This document shows, in pieces, positions 35,058 through 47,966 of a stretch of DNA of 64,000 nt. A program made the position numbers and the translations under genes. Every line of letters begins with the position of its first letter. Position 1 is the stretch's first letter. The stretch is from Benincasa hispida (taxonomy: Eukaryota; Streptophyta; Magnoliopsida; Cucurbitales; Cucurbitaceae): positions 46,963,089 through 47,027,088 of the forward strand of contig NC_052358.1 of NCBI RefSeq assembly GCF_009727055.1, given 5' to 3'. The notes under the pieces are model-generated. The model was not told the DNA's origin. It did not search any database and saw only the letters and a list, made by a program, of their open reading frames with translations.

Positions 35058-35935
35058 AAAAATAACATTATTTTTTAAAAAAATAGATTTTTGGCTATTT
35101 TAAATGATATATATTGATATATATAATGTGATATAAACGAAAATTTTATATTATACTATGATTTATATCGAAATATTAAGCAATATGTGATTTATAAACC
35201 GTGATATATTTCATACATTAGTTTATACTGTGATTTATATCAAACATTGAGTCAACTCTAATTTATATACTAGGGTATATTACATATATGGTTATGATAT
35301 TTTTCAAATACCTAACAAAATGTTTTAAAGATATGTTTAAAATAATCATAAATCCGCCACATAAACAAATAAGTTATACGTGAAACCAACATAATTTAGG
35401 AAAATAAAATTTTATTAAATGAATTTTCTCTCTCCTATTAAGCAAAAAGAATAAAATCCCAATAAATAAATGCTATAACATTTAGAATTTCAAGAAAATT
35501 CAAGTTAATTATCTAAAATTATATGGTTTAAATTTCCCTTCATTTTGAAAAATTGGGGTTAGATTGAAATAATTGAAAAAAAATTTATTGGTTAAATTGA
35601 ATTTAATTGATTAGATATTCGAACTGATTATCTTGAAAATATTGAATTTTGCTTTCCTTGATTTAGATTTTGAGAGCCACTTAAAAAAAAATTAAAAGAG
35701 ATAATTAATTTCATGTGGTTTTGAATTGATTTAAATATTTGGAAGGATTTAAATTATATCAAATTGATGGATCTTATGCCTTTTAATTTGATTTTTGAAG
35801 CCTAACATAAGATAATTTGAAAAGTTAATTGATTTCTAAATTTAATAGAATCTTTGGAGATTTTTGGAGATATTGATTAAATATTTTAATTTATCTTTTC
35901 AAAATTTGAAAAAAAAATAAAAGAATTGAGATTTT
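35058..35935. other. AT-rich sequence, no gene seen
   Basis: Contains repeats of TTTATAT(C/A)..TGATTTATA type near 35105-35290 and long A/T runs. Possibly part of a degenerate retrotransposon leading into the LTR fragment at 35940. Confidence 0.4.
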
Positions 35936-35939
35936 TTTT

Positions 35940-36883
35940 TCGAAATTAAATGAGAGTAAAAAGTGGTAAAAAATTGGGGAGAAACAATTCGGTTTTTCAC
36001 GACAGCTTCCACAAAATTGTCGATTGCCAGAGTTTGAACCGTTGGTCGTGCTCAAATTTTGGTCAGTCTGTTCGAGACATATAGAGTTTTATATTTTGAA
36101 TGGTTGGATCGTTGTTTGAAGCTCTAGTTTGTTCGTAATCGCTGCTGAATAAAATCTATAAAACTAGAAATTCCCATTCTCTCCCACCCTCGCAAACCCT
36201 CCTCAAGCAAGACCTCAATACCAGCCGCTAGCCTAAATAATTTATGTCAATTCCGGAAGATCTTGTGTTTCCTTTGGGATTCACCAGTTTGTGTTTCCTT
36301 CGGGATTCACCAGATTGTGTTTCCTTCGGGATTCACCAGATGTAGAGGGAATATTTAGCTACAGTAGGATAGAACTCAGTTTTTCATGTATGTATGTGTC
36401 CCATGAGGACTAGGACAGTTTATATGTTCCACCATAGGTAGGTATCTAGAGGACATAGATGTCTAACCTAACCCCAGTAGTGGGGTTACTTACTGAGTAT
36501 TTTATACTCATTTTTTCTCATGTTGTTGTTTCAGGTAAGGGTAGAGATGCACCAGCGATGGACAAGCGAAATTCGTGATCGAGCCACTAGAACTAGTTTT
36601 ATGCTTCCACTCATGAGATTTAGATTTCTTTTCATGTTTTTCTTAACTTTCAGTTTTGATGTTTGAAACTTACTATTAAGAATCGTTTTCAGACTTATTT
36701 ATTATCATTTATGATTTATGGGTACCCTATTGTTGTTTTTAATATTTGAATTTAATGAAAGCCTTTTGCACTTACCTTATTTATTTAGCATTTATTTCAC
36801 CATAAAAGAGTGTTGTTTTAAGTTTCAAGCATGCATGTATTTAGTAACGACCTAACTTAAGTCTTAGAGGGTCGGGTCATTAC
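35940..36883 (+). repeat. Degenerate gypsy-type LTR fragment
   Basis: It ends GGGTCGGGTCATTACA at 36883, a common end of plant gypsy LTRs. It also contains ACTGAGTATTTTATACTC and CAGGTAAGGGTAGAGATGC, sequence often seen in such LTR and leader regions. Three tandem copies of a 25-26 bp unit (GTGTTTCCTTCGGGATTCAC) occupy about 36267-36340. No coding sequence; the left boundary is uncertain. Confidence 0.5.
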
Positions 36884-37010
36884 AAATGTATTTCTCTCCC
36901 CAATTAAAAAAAGGAATAAAATCATAAATGTATTTTTTCTCTCCAATATTAAGAAAATCATAAATGTATTTTTTCTCTCCAATATTAAAGGTGCTTCGTA
37001 AATATGTAAA
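36884..37010. repeat. Short tandem repeat
   Basis: Units of ATAAATGTATTTTTTCTCTC followed by CAATATTAA occur about three times in succession. Confidence 0.7.
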
Positions 37011-38540
37011 TTTTTTTCGCACACATTCTCGCCACCCACCACACTCAATGGTATTTTAGTATGAAAACTTCATTAAATTTTATATATGAAAATATAAAAG
37101 AAATTTAGACATTTATGAAAATAAATTTTGAAAATGGATTAGATATATAATAATCCCTAAAAAAAAAATCATAATTATAAGAAAGTGAAAAGAGTGCCAA
37201 AAATAAACTTTAAAAGTTCACCTTTGAGCTCTGGTTGGACTCTAATTGTAATGGAAATTTTCAAACCATTTGATTTCTCTTTAGATTGAAAACCAACCAC
37301 CAGAAGGGAAAAAAACACCAAAACAAAAAAAACAATTGGTATCAAATATTTATTATCAACCTCTATGTCATAGTCTCATTTCCTTGAACCTTCTGACGTA
37401 GGGTAACTAATCTTCTAATATTTTATCCAAAATCCTGCATATTGCTCTCCAATTGTGAATGAAGTTGTTGTCCGAAAAGAATAAGATATAGGAGAATGAA
37501 TATTTAGATTTACATGAATTTTATTTTAAAATAATAATAATAAAGATAAAATGTAACCAAATCTAAGAGATTTTATTTCGAGAATATTTTTGGTATATTG
37601 AAGAATGTTGCTCGTGAGTTGATAATGTGTTACTATTATTCTTATGTTTTTTTAGTATAATAGAAATAAGTGGATTCAAATCAGAGATATATTGGTCATT
37701 AAAACATCCATATATTAGTTGAGCTAGGCTCGTCTTCGGAAAAAAAAAAAGTTATCCGATGCTATTCTCCTTTCCGTGTTGGCTCTCTAGTGTTATTATT
37801 TATTCATTTTTAGTGGTTTCTCAATTAACCATTTTTTTTTTTTTTTTGATATCCTCGTGAGTGGAAATCTAAAATGGGACTTGACAAATTATTATTCAAA
37901 ATTTTGATAGGATGCACGAAATTAGAAGATGCATGAGATGTATCCAAGTATTTTTCTTTTAACATTAACTCACAAGTTTACTCAATGAAACTATGAGTCT
38001 ATTTTAACTCTTAAATTTTAGAAATTTGTTAAATAGGTCTTTAAATTTTGGTTAAAATATTTTTTTTCCCTCTAAACTTTCAAATTTGTAACAATTTTGT
38101 CATTGAGCTTGAATAAGTAATAATCCAATACTTTCAATAAATCCTAAATTTAGTTATATAGAGTTAATTTTTATCGAAATTGATTAAATAATGATGATAT
38201 TTTTTAGGCAAGAAAATACAATATGTGAAGATATTTTCAAAATTTATAGAAAAATGCTATTAAATAACAAAAAAAAATTAAAATCAACAATAAACTAGCA
38301 TGAGGAACTAAATTTACAATTTATTAAAAATGCAATAACTAAAATTGAACAATTGAAAGAATAGGGACTAAAATTAAACAAATTTTAAAGTATGAGGGCC
38401 AAAATGATAGTTTTAACTTTAAAAAAAATTACACGTATACTAGACACAAAATTTAAAGTTTATAACTCTATTAGACATGAAATTCGATTTTAAATGCAAT
38501 AGATTATTTCAAAATTAAAATTTTAGAGTATATCATAGAA
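37011..38540. other. AT-rich intergenic sequence with a fold-back remnant
   Basis: No gene seen. Around 38000-38480, stretches such as CTCTTAAATTTTAG and AAATTTAAAGTTTATAACTC face each other, suggesting an old diverged inverted repeat of the kind also seen near 52950-53420. Confidence 0.4.
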
Positions 38541-38550
38541 TTAGTAAACA

Positions 38551-39268
38551 TGATATTTGTACGAATGACCTCTATTTCAAGGGTCTACTCGAAATTTTGG
38601 CCTCATTTTTACAAATAGATGAAATTTGACCCCTTGCTGATGTCATCCCGCTGTGAATTTATCATTTTAACCCTTCTTTCTTCTTCGTTCTTCCTCCTTC
38701 CTCCTCTTTTTTGTAGCACTTTTTCTTTTTCTTTTTCCTTTTTCTGTTTTTTTTCTTCTTTTATTTCCTTTTTTTTCGTTTCCGACGACTTTTGTCATTT
38801 ACACTGCCCTCTGGTCAATTTCCCTTTTTCTTTTCTGCCGGTTTATATTTATGTCTCCCTCTTCTTTTTTTTGTTTTCTCTCTTAAATTCTCCATTTTTC
38901 AGTTTTTTCCTAAAGAAAAAAGTTGGAAGTATGTCTGATGAAGAACAATACGAAGGAGAGAGAAGCATGAGTGGGAGCGGAAAACGAGGAGTGAGAGTGG
39001 GGAGCGAGGAATAGGAGCAAGAAAATGAGAGGAAAAATTTAAACAAATGAAAAGAAAAATTGTAGAAAAAAATTGCAGTTATGTCTTATGAGGATCAAGA
39101 ATGAAGGAGTGAGGAGCTAGAAACAGGTCCTCGCATCGTTTTGATGTCAAATGGGTACGTACTTTCACATGTGGATGACGTCAGTAGAAAGTCAAATTTC
39201 GAGCATTTTTTTAAATGATGCCAAATTTTGAGAGGACCCCTAAATAGGGGCCATCAGTACAAATTCCT
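38551..39268. mobile_element. Non-autonomous MULE-type MITE with long inverted repeats
   Basis: The left end TTTGTACGAATGACCTCTAT...GGGTCTACTCGAAATTTTGG is mirrored at the right end, whose complement reads TTTGTACTGATGGCCCCTAT...GGGTCCTCTCAAAATTTGGC. That gives terminal inverted repeats of about 60 bp. The direct duplication TAGTAAACA (9 bp) flanks it at 38542-38550 and 39269-39277, the length typical of Mutator-like elements. The interior is a T/C-rich block followed by a GA-rich block; an apparent frame at 38619-39014 is low-complexity (Phe/Ser-rich) and not a gene. Confidence 0.85.
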
Positions 39269-39277
39269 TAGTAAACA

Positions 39278-40125
39278 CACATAATTTAAGCTCAAAAACC
39301 TACTAAACACTTTTTTTTAATTCTAAAATGAAAACAATAGTTTAACAAATAGAAGAAAGAAAGAAGAAACCAATCGAAATAGTCCAAAACTATCACATAC
39401 ATATAGAGAAAATATCTAATTTTATACTAAATATGTATTTGACAGACGATTCAAATTCTGTTTTTAAAACTATTTTCAGATTCTATTTCTGAAAACTGCT
39501 TTCAGATTCCGTGATTCAAATAGTGCAAATTCAAAATGCCATATTTTTATGTTTTTTGCATATCCAAATTTTAAAATATATATTTATATTAAATAAATAT
39601 AAAATGTTTAAAAAATCAATATGCCATGTTATAAACTCAATTATTTTTTAAAAAAATTAAAATATATATTATGTAACGTGTTATAAATTATATAATATTT
39701 CAAAACAATAAATATACAAAAAAATTTAACATTAATAATAGTTTGTAGTCAAAGTGCAACTAGTTTTATGGTTTATAAATATAGTATCAGATATATTTAA
39801 AACAATTATTTAAATTAGATCCAAATTCTAAATATGTTACTACCAAACACAAATATCTAAAAATTGTCCTGATTTCCTTGAATCTCTTGTTTTCAAATTC
39901 CCTACCAAACATATCCTTAAATTTCTCAAGAGTAATATTTCGTCGCAATCGAGGCTTCACCCATCTCTATGCATGTCCTTCAATCATATAGGAAAAAAAT
40001 ACTTTAAAAAACATCTTTTTCAAAAGAAAAATTTATCACGTGATAGTCGAAAACGAGTGCAACTAGAGATGCACCCAAATATTTTTCTTACCTCAAACTA
40101 TCTTACAAAACAAACTAAAAGATCC
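39278..40125. other. AT-rich sequence downstream of the amidase gene
   Basis: No gene seen. It presumably contains the 3' UTR and polyadenylation region of the minus-strand amidase gene; no decisive signal was identified. Confidence 0.45.
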
Positions 40126-43100
40126 TCAAAAGCCGCTATGTGAAATTTGATAATCCATTGAATTATGAAATGGAGGCCTTCGCATCATAGTGGCTTGCTC
40201 AAAAGCATAAGCAATCTCAATCAGCTTTGGCTCTGTGCCCTTCAAGCCTCCAAAACAAATCCCAAATGGCAGACCATCGTCTTTACCATATCCTGCAGGG
40301 ACGGTAATTCCAGGGTATCCTCCGATCGCCAGCACCGAAACGCAGCCAGATCCCAGTGTAACGATCGCGTCCAGCTCATTTTCTCTCATTAACTTCTCGA
40401 ATCCATTTCGGGATAGATTCGCCATCGTTTCAATTGCCTTCTTTTCTTTCTTCCCAAACCCATTTGTTTTCTTTGATTGAATGAAAGTGGCTTGTCCATA
40501 TTCTTTGATTTTCTCCTGCATTAGAGAGCAAAAGTTAACCAACTCATCATGTCAAAATGCGTATCTATTTAGGCGTCGTTTAATATGCATTTGTCTTTTA
40601 TTTTTTGTTTTTTGAATGTACTTGTTTTCTTACCACTTATTTATCATGGTTTTTTTCCAAGTGTTTAAAAGTATTTTTAAATGGAAAAATAGTGTTTTAA
40701 ACACTTAAAAAATCGATCCAAATAGGTTCTTTGTCATTCTTAAGTGAACACTCGAATTCTTAGCTAAATTTCAAAAACAAAAATAGATAACAAAACAAAC
40801 AAATTGTTAGAGACAACAGAACTCCAGATGTCTCCACAATAGTATGATATCTATCCACTTGGGCATAACTTTCATAGATTTGCTTTTGGTTTCATTCAAA
40901 AAGGTCTCATATCATTGGAAATAGTTGTCTTCTCTTATAAATCCATGATCATCCCTTTATTTATTTAACCGATGTCGGACTTTGATTGCATTCCCAACAA
41001 TCCTCTCCATGAACAAAGATCCATCGAGCCTTCCTTCAAATAGTCATTTGATCTCTAAATTGCACTTGAGCGCAATACAAACCTCAAGCACGAACTCAAC
41101 CACAGAGTAGCCATCCATCCAAATTGCACTTGAGCACACAACCTGTCTAAAGGCTCAACCATGGACAGATACTCTAGCCATGACTACATCTCTTATTCGA
41201 CACTTAAGAATTTTTACCGATATGGCTACGTCAGGGCCTGCTTTAATACCAATTTGTTAGAGGCAACGAAATTTCAGATATCTCTATAATGGTATGATAT
41301 TGTCTATTTTGGGTATAATTCTCATGACTTTGCTTTTGGTTTCATCCAAAATGTCTCATACCATTAGAGATAGTTATTCTCACTTATAAACCTACGATCA
41401 TCTCTTTATTTATTTAGCTGATGTGTTCCCAATAAAAATCAATAGATAGAAGTAATATTTTATAAATTTAATTTTTAAAATAAAAATTCAAAACTCAAAT
41501 GATTGTCAACCAGGAACATACTCATTTTAAAACTTTTGACTGGGAATCAAACCAATAAAAGTGATTGATTGTGATTATTTTGAAAACAAATGGCCAATAT
41601 CTCACCAATTCAGCGTGCTTATTGTTGAAGGCAATAACATCTGCGAGTGATCTGACTGGAGAACCGATGAGCTCTTTCAAATAATCATTTAGCAACAGCT
41701 TGAATTCAGCTAACATAACTGTTAGTTCACCACTCCTTTTGGAACTCAAAATTATATCTATGTCAGCAATTTCAAGATGATCCACTATTACAGCACCTTT
41801 TTGCCTACAAGATTTAATATAAAATAAGCAAAGCACACTAAAATTTCGTTTAATAACTATTTTGTTTTTTATTTCTAGTTTTGATTTTAAGCTTTTACAC
41901 GTTATTTCTACGTATTGGTTTCTTTATTTTGTTATCGACCTTTAAGAATGGTTTAAAAATTCAATCAAAATTTTGAAAACTAAAAAAAAAATTAGTTTTT
42001 AAAACTTGTTTTGCAATTGGAATTTGACAAAGAATTCAAATGTTTACTTAAGAATGATGAAGACCATTGTACACAAATTATGAGCAAACAAGCATAATTT
42101 TTTTAAAAAAAAAAATTAAACGTTTTTTTTTTCTTTTTGAGTCAACAACATGAGAGCCAAAGGGTGGGAATTCAAACCTTTAACTATTGTTAAGCTTATA
42201 ATAAACTATGTCTAAGTTGACTATTTTAGTTTTAAAAAAAAATCAACTATTGATTTAAACTAAAATTGACCATTAATATATTGAACATTCATATCAAAGT
42301 GAACTTAATTTAATGATAATTGACATACATTTTCTCTCTTGAGGCAAGAGATTCTTCGATCTCCCATGCCAAAATTAGTTCATACTTTAAAATGGTAACA
42401 TCATACCAAAAGTTAGATTGAAGTATGGAATTGAAGAAAATAACACAAATTCAGAGGTTGTTTACCTTAAGGTATGAAGGTGATTTTCAAAAGCTTGCAT
42501 TGAATGGAACTTATCAGCAAATGGGTTTCTAACAACTCCAATTCTTTTTCCAGAGGACCCATTAGGATTTAAAAATTGTTTATATCCACCTTGAGGTATA
42601 AACTTGGAGCCTTGGCTTGTGGCCTCAGCATCTCTTGAATCAAAACCAACGATCGCATCAAGCACATAAACTGCATCCGACACTGTCCTGGCTATAGGCC
42701 TGCATATGCAATTCCATTATGTTTCAAATTTATTCCTCACATGTTGAATTTCTTCTTTGTTGTTCGAAAAATTCATAGATCCGCCCTGCACTAAAGTATG
42801 GACTTACCCAACGGTGTCGTGGCGAGACATGATGGGAATGACCCCGGCTCGAGTAGTGAGGCCGACGGTTGGTTTGAATCCTACGACGGAGTTGTGATCG
42901 GAGGGACAGAGGATGGAGCCATGAGTTTCAGTGCCGAGTGAGACAGCCACCATGTTAGCAGCAACAGAAATGGCAGAGCCACTACTTGACCCGCAGGTCT
43001 CACCGGATGCCACATAAGGATTCTGCGTCATTTCACAAACATCATTTTGGCTTGTATTAAAACTTTTGCATGGTTTTTGAAATATTCTGAAAAAAGCTCG

Positions 43101-44872
43101 TGATAAAACAAGAAATGAGCATTTTTTAAATATAAAAATTATTTAAAAATATTTACACTTCATAACAAAAAGTTTTAAGAGTACAAAACACTTTTAAACT
43201 TTTTGTTATAAAGTGTAAATATTTTTGAAAATTTTCTATTTATAAGAATTTTCTCAAGAAAATTGGCGAGACGTATGGGGAATGAGTTAGTTATTATAAT
43301 CCTAGATTATTATAGTTGGATTATAATAGTTTATGTTTGGATATAGATTATTTTAATTTGGGTTATAATAATATGTATTTGAGGTGTAAACTATTTTAAT
43401 TTAAGAAATAAATAATAAACACACAGTAAAGAATTAAAAAAATGATGAATATAAAATAGTAAAAATTGTAGTAAATAGTAAATATTATAGCAAATTGAGA
43501 TCTTGAAATAGTGTTGAGGTAGTTAATTGGGGACTACAAGATAGTACTTATTGTAGCAACAGATGTGTATTATAGTTTTAAAATAGTCTCTGTCCTAAAT
43601 GCACAATATATTTATCAAATGACTCTTAATATATTTATTGACATAAAAAAATGAAATGTATAATTTATTTATGCCATCAAAATAACAAATAACTTATTTA
43701 GAAACTTATCTAATTCTAAAGGAACCGTGTTGTTATTGGGCTTAAAACAATTTCGCTAAAAATAGACTAATTTTAAAACTTATTAAAAGTATGTATTGGG
43801 AGTTAGGACCATAGAAATTTATGTTGACATATTATTTTTTCCTCGCCATTTTCACTTTTTTATGGATTAAATATCTACACGAGGGATGAATCAATATTTT
43901 CATTATATCATAAAAAAATTAATTAAACATAAACAATAAACAACAACATGTCATTAATATATATATAATATAAATAATAGATATATTAACTAGTTAAAAA
44001 CCATAAAAAATATTTATTTATTTAATTTTAAGTTTTTATAATTTTTCTGAAATATTCATGACATGTTATCGATATTTTCATCAACATTACTATAAAAATT
44101 AAAACTTTCATATTTATGTCAATATTATTTTAATACAATAATTATGAAGATAGGGGATCAAACTTTTAGATGACGGATCATGTCAATTATAGTTAAGTTC
44201 ATTTTGGTGATTTATGTCTACATTTTTTTTAAAAGAATTTATGTGTTAACTTGGATTAGAACCTTGGCAAATTATGTTTTGTTTCGGGGCGTAGGAGAAG
44301 GAAAAGAAGGGGGAAGAAAGAACTCACCACTCCTTGACCGGCACGTGCGCACCACCCATTGGGCACGTGCCCAAAGCCCGGAACGAGTACCACTCGCTGA
44401 GACTCGCTTTCCCCAAAATCACTGCCCCAGCTTTTCTCAGCTTCTCAACAACGCCGGCGTCCCGAGCCACCACCGATCCCACCAATGCGTACGATCCAGC
44501 CGTCGTATTCATCTTGTCCTTCGTCACTATAGTGTCCTTCACCAGCACCGGGACGCCGTCGAGGCCTCCGACCGGCAACCAGTTCACATTCGCCTCTCTC
44601 CATCGCCGGTCCGCCTCGTCCGCCTCATCCCTCGCCTCCGGATTCACCTCCACCACACTCCTAAGCATCGGAGTTAGGGCTTCGATTTGTTTCAAGTAGA
44701 AATCGACTAGCATTCTCGATGTGAGCCTTTCATCGGCAAAAGCTCTCTGGATTTCCTCGATTGTTGCTTCTTCAATTGTGAAATCATGTGCATTGATTTG
44801 GCTGATTGCGCCGCTTCCGACGACGATCAACAGTGAGATTAATGCAGGTAGAGGCAGTTGAAATTCCTTCAT
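40126..44872 (-). CDS. Amidase signature family protein, five exons, one apparent frameshift
   Basis: Exons on the minus strand: 44872-44328, 43022-42808, 42699-42466, 41804-41606 and 40515-40126, all with GT..AG boundaries. They total 1583 nt, one short of 528 codons. Exon 1 shifts frame near 44365-44380: the ATG frame reads FRALGT, but the family-like text HVPNGWCARAGQG lies in the next frame and splices correctly into NPYVASGETCGSSSGSAIS. Residues about 1-29 look like a signal peptide. Lys112 (VPVLVKDTIV), the cis-Ser in GSSSGS and the nucleophile Ser in TETHGSI make up the Ser-cisSer-Lys triad; the usual D of TETDGS is H. The family hydrolyses amides; the substrate is unknown. It resembles the plant At4g34880-type amidases. 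The single missing base may be a sequencing error. Confidence 0.85.
40805..41433 (-). mobile_element. TRIM-like miniature retrotransposon in amidase intron 4
   Basis: Direct repeats 40805-40999 and 41255-41433 (TGTTAGAG(A/G)CAAC ... TTCCCAA(C/T)A) flank about 255 bp without coding sequence. Just inside the right repeat, the minus strand reads TGGTATTAAAGC, a degraded initiator tRNA-Met primer site (usual form TGGTATCAGAGC). Flanking CAAAT and AAAAT form an imperfect 5-bp duplication. The layout (LTR about 180-195 bp, total 629 bp) fits a terminal-repeat retrotransposon in miniature. Confidence 0.75.
43030..44320 (-). other. Intron 1 of the amidase gene
   Basis: About 1.3 kb of AT-rich sequence between the donor at 44327 and the acceptor at 43023. 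Near 43100-43250 a stretch and its inverse (AAATATTTACACTTCATAAC / TTATAAAGTGTAAATATTTT) form a small hairpin, a possible MITE. No other gene is seen within it. Confidence 0.6.
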
Positions 44873-46456
44873 CGGGAAATTTCTCTGGCCACGGTGATGG
44901 AGAGGTTAACCCGTTTTTTTTTTTTTTTTTTTTTTGTCTGTTGAACGATCTGCGAATCTGTTTTCTCAGGGGTTTCAATGGCGTTGAATTTCATTTTTTT
45001 TAATTAAAAAATTTGAAACTAACTTCGTGCCGATAGTTCTATCAATAATTTTTTTTGAAAAGGTAATAATTTTTTTGCAGAGAAGACAAACTTTAAATGT
45101 AGTTTAATGTCTTGATTCTAGTGGAAGCAAACCATAATATTATACCCCTTTTCCTTGTTGTGATAGAATGGATAGTGTTTATTTATCTTAACTTTCTTTC
45201 TTTAAACTTTATACTCTATTATAAAAATAGAAAAAAAAATATTTTTTTTTCTTGAATTTCCAAGAATGAGGCTCAAAGAATTTACAAATATACTATAGTA
45301 CAAATAATTTATAGATATAGTAAAATTTAGATTGGTTTTCAAAGTTTCATTTATAGACTATATCACTGATATGAGTTTATTAATAATATACCATATTACT
45401 AATAGATTTTGTTATATTTGTAATTTTTTAATAATATTGCTATATAGTTAATTATTATTTCTAAGAATGCTACCCAATGCAATTACCATTGAATAATAGA
45501 TTAACTGCATTTAATACTTATGTTTTAAATGAATGATTTTAGTCCTTAATTTTTAAAAATAGATTTAAAAGGTCATTCTCTAACAAATATATATATAAAT
45601 GTAATATAAAAAAGAATTATAGATGCTAATGTGGCATGAAAAAATATTTTTTTTGTCTTTCCTCTTTTTTCCCTCTCTTCTTTATGCTAATAGTCAATAA
45701 AAATAGTTTGATTTTCATACTTTAAAACTATTTAGACCATTTCTTTTGAAAAAAAAATAATATAATAACGAAAATTAAAAATAAAACATTAGTAATGGAG
45801 ATGGAGGAGAGAGAGAGGATGAAGAGGGAGAGAGAAAGAAAGGGAAATTTTAAAAATATTTTTTTTCATGTCATCTTTCCATACACATACACATATATAT
45901 TGAATTTAAAGATTTTTTTCTTTTAGAAAGAAATTTCTAAACCTATTTTTAAAACTTTAGGAATCAAAATAACCCATTTGAAACTTTGAGACTACATGCA
46001 CCTATTTTACAAAATTAAGAGACAAAAAAGATATTTTCTCTTAAAAATATTATCATACTTTCAAAAGTTAAATAATAACTTTAACTTTTAAAATAAAGTG
46101 TTAAAAAATATTCTCATGGTTAATAATATATGGATAAATCACCAATATTTTGTTTAAAAAATAACGGTAGACTTTTAAAAATGGCATCAATATCTTTAAG
46201 CTTTAAAAAACAAAAAATAAAAGAAAGAAAGCATTTCTATTGTCAAATATTTTAATAAGGTCGTACGTTCTTAGTTGTGTGTGCTTAAATACGTTGATTG
46301 AGTTTTAAACACAAAAAGAAAGACACCTAGAGATACTTTTTTGGCTACTCTGATGGAAATTTGAGAGAAAAATTTGATCTACTTACAAAAATTAAACAAA
46401 AAAAAAATATTCAGGGTAAAAGCAAAGTTAGGTATGAGGTCCTTGCCCCACCTCAT
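44873..46456. other. Upstream region of the amidase gene; AT-rich, no gene
   Basis: It holds the promoter of the minus-strand amidase. A run of about 21 T lies at 44914-44934. A GA-rich tract (GAGAGAGAGAGGATGAAGAG) is at about 45810-45840. No TATA box could be assigned with confidence. Confidence 0.45.
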
Positions 46457-47040
46457 TAGGGATGACAACGGGACGGGAATGCATTCCCCATCTCCATCTC
46501 CACGAAAAATTTTCATCCCCGTCCTTGTCCCATTCCCTGTTTTGGAGAATCAGGATCAAGGTCAAAGAATCAGGATCGAGTCTCTGTAGAAAAAAAAATA
46601 TCATTTTCGTTTTTTTATTATTTTATTTTAAAATTAATTATATTTGATGTTTATATTGAAATGGTAAAAATCTTAGGATTGAAGTTAGTACTATTATTGT
46701 TTTATTCGTCTAAATGTATAAATTAAAAGAAAAGATTATGGCATTTCATGTTGTAAATTGAATAAAAATATAAATTTATCATATTATGAATTAAATTTAA
46801 AAGAAAACTAGCACTATATATAATAATAATAGTAATAATAATAATAAATAAATAAATATTCGGAGGGGGTTCGGGGATGGGGGTGGGAATTTGCTCCTTC
46901 GTCCACTATGTCCCCAATCAATGACTTGATTACATCCCTAGTTTGACCCCCATACTCGGTCAAACTGAGGATTCCTTTGCCCCGATTAGGTCGAAAACCC
47001 GTGGGGACCTCTGCTTCTTGGGAAAATTTTGGCATCTCTA
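46457..47040. mobile_element. hAT-like non-autonomous element, degenerate
   Basis: The left end is TAGGGATGACAACGGGACGG and the right-end complement is TAGAGATGCCAAAATTTTCC. Both start TAG as hAT termini do, with G-rich subterminal sequence. The 8-mers outside (CACCTCAT, TGCTCTAT) match poorly, so the boundaries are provisional. A second similar end (TTTTGTCATCCC) near 47175 may belong to a neighbouring relative. Confidence 0.45.
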
Positions 47041-47626
47041 TGCTCTATCCTTGATCAGGGACCTAATTTAAATCCTCTGGTTTGACCCTGCACCCAATTA
47101 AACTGAGGATTTCCTACCTGATGGGTTGGGGATCTGCGAGTACCTGATCCCACAAGAAATTTTTGTCATCCCTTTGTCTTAGATTCATTAATAATAAGAC
47201 GAGAAAACTTTTTTGTTGAGTTATTATTAAGTCTCTATTAAAACTTCAAACCTAATTATATCAATTTAGCATTAAATTTTTATAAGTAGACATTCCATTA
47301 GTATTTCATTTCAATACTCTTAACGCATAACCTTCACATGTATATTAAACTACTTTAAATACAAGGATTAATATAAACTACAGAGAAATGCATGAATTAA
47401 AATAGATAGTTATGGTATTTTTTATTATTATTATTAAATTTGAGCAAATTTTAATCTTTTTTTCTTCCTCTATTTTTTTTATTTTGGTAAAAAGAATTAC
47501 GTGATACTATTTTTACTGTTTCTAATTGGAAATTTGAGAGAGAATAATTTACCTTAAGTGATTTGAAACTGACTTTAATTGAAATGGAGAGACAATAGCT
47601 ATAAATCACATTGGATGAATTCATTA

Positions 47627-47679
<53 letters not shown>

Positions 47680-47966
47680 ATATATGTGGGGTGAAAAAAT
47701 CAAACATAAATTGATAATTAAGCTCATTTTAACCATTAATTTCATATTTTGGAAAACACACACTCAATTAAAAAATAAACCTTGTTTAGTACATAAAAGT
47801 ATTTCTTTATGTAAGTAGATATAATACCATTTTAAGATAAAACTTTTGGAACAATAATGGTAGCATGCTCCATTTCTTTTAACTTTCCATACATATGTGA
47901 AATGCCCTACTCCGTCAAATCAATCTTCTTAACTCAAACAAAGCGTTTAGCCTAATTAACTAGTAA
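47041..47966. other. AT-rich sequence with an (AT)n microsatellite
   Basis: (TA)n occupies about 47629-47685. The start (47041-47180) carries hAT-like sequence (TTTGACCCTGCACCCAATTA) resembling 46940-46970. No gene seen. Confidence 0.5.

Noticed and set aside
33901..35103. Frames of 310-400 codons over the large gap
   Set aside because: Open only because N carries no stop codons; the readable part is the palindrome array.
38619..39014. 131-codon Phe/Ser-rich frame starting MKFDPLLMSS
   Set aside because: It lies wholly within a MITE, is low-complexity pyrimidine-rich sequence, and has no family resemblance.
44180..44699. Plus-strand frames of 121-165 codons over amidase exon 1
   Set aside because: Antisense shadows of the amidase coding exon.
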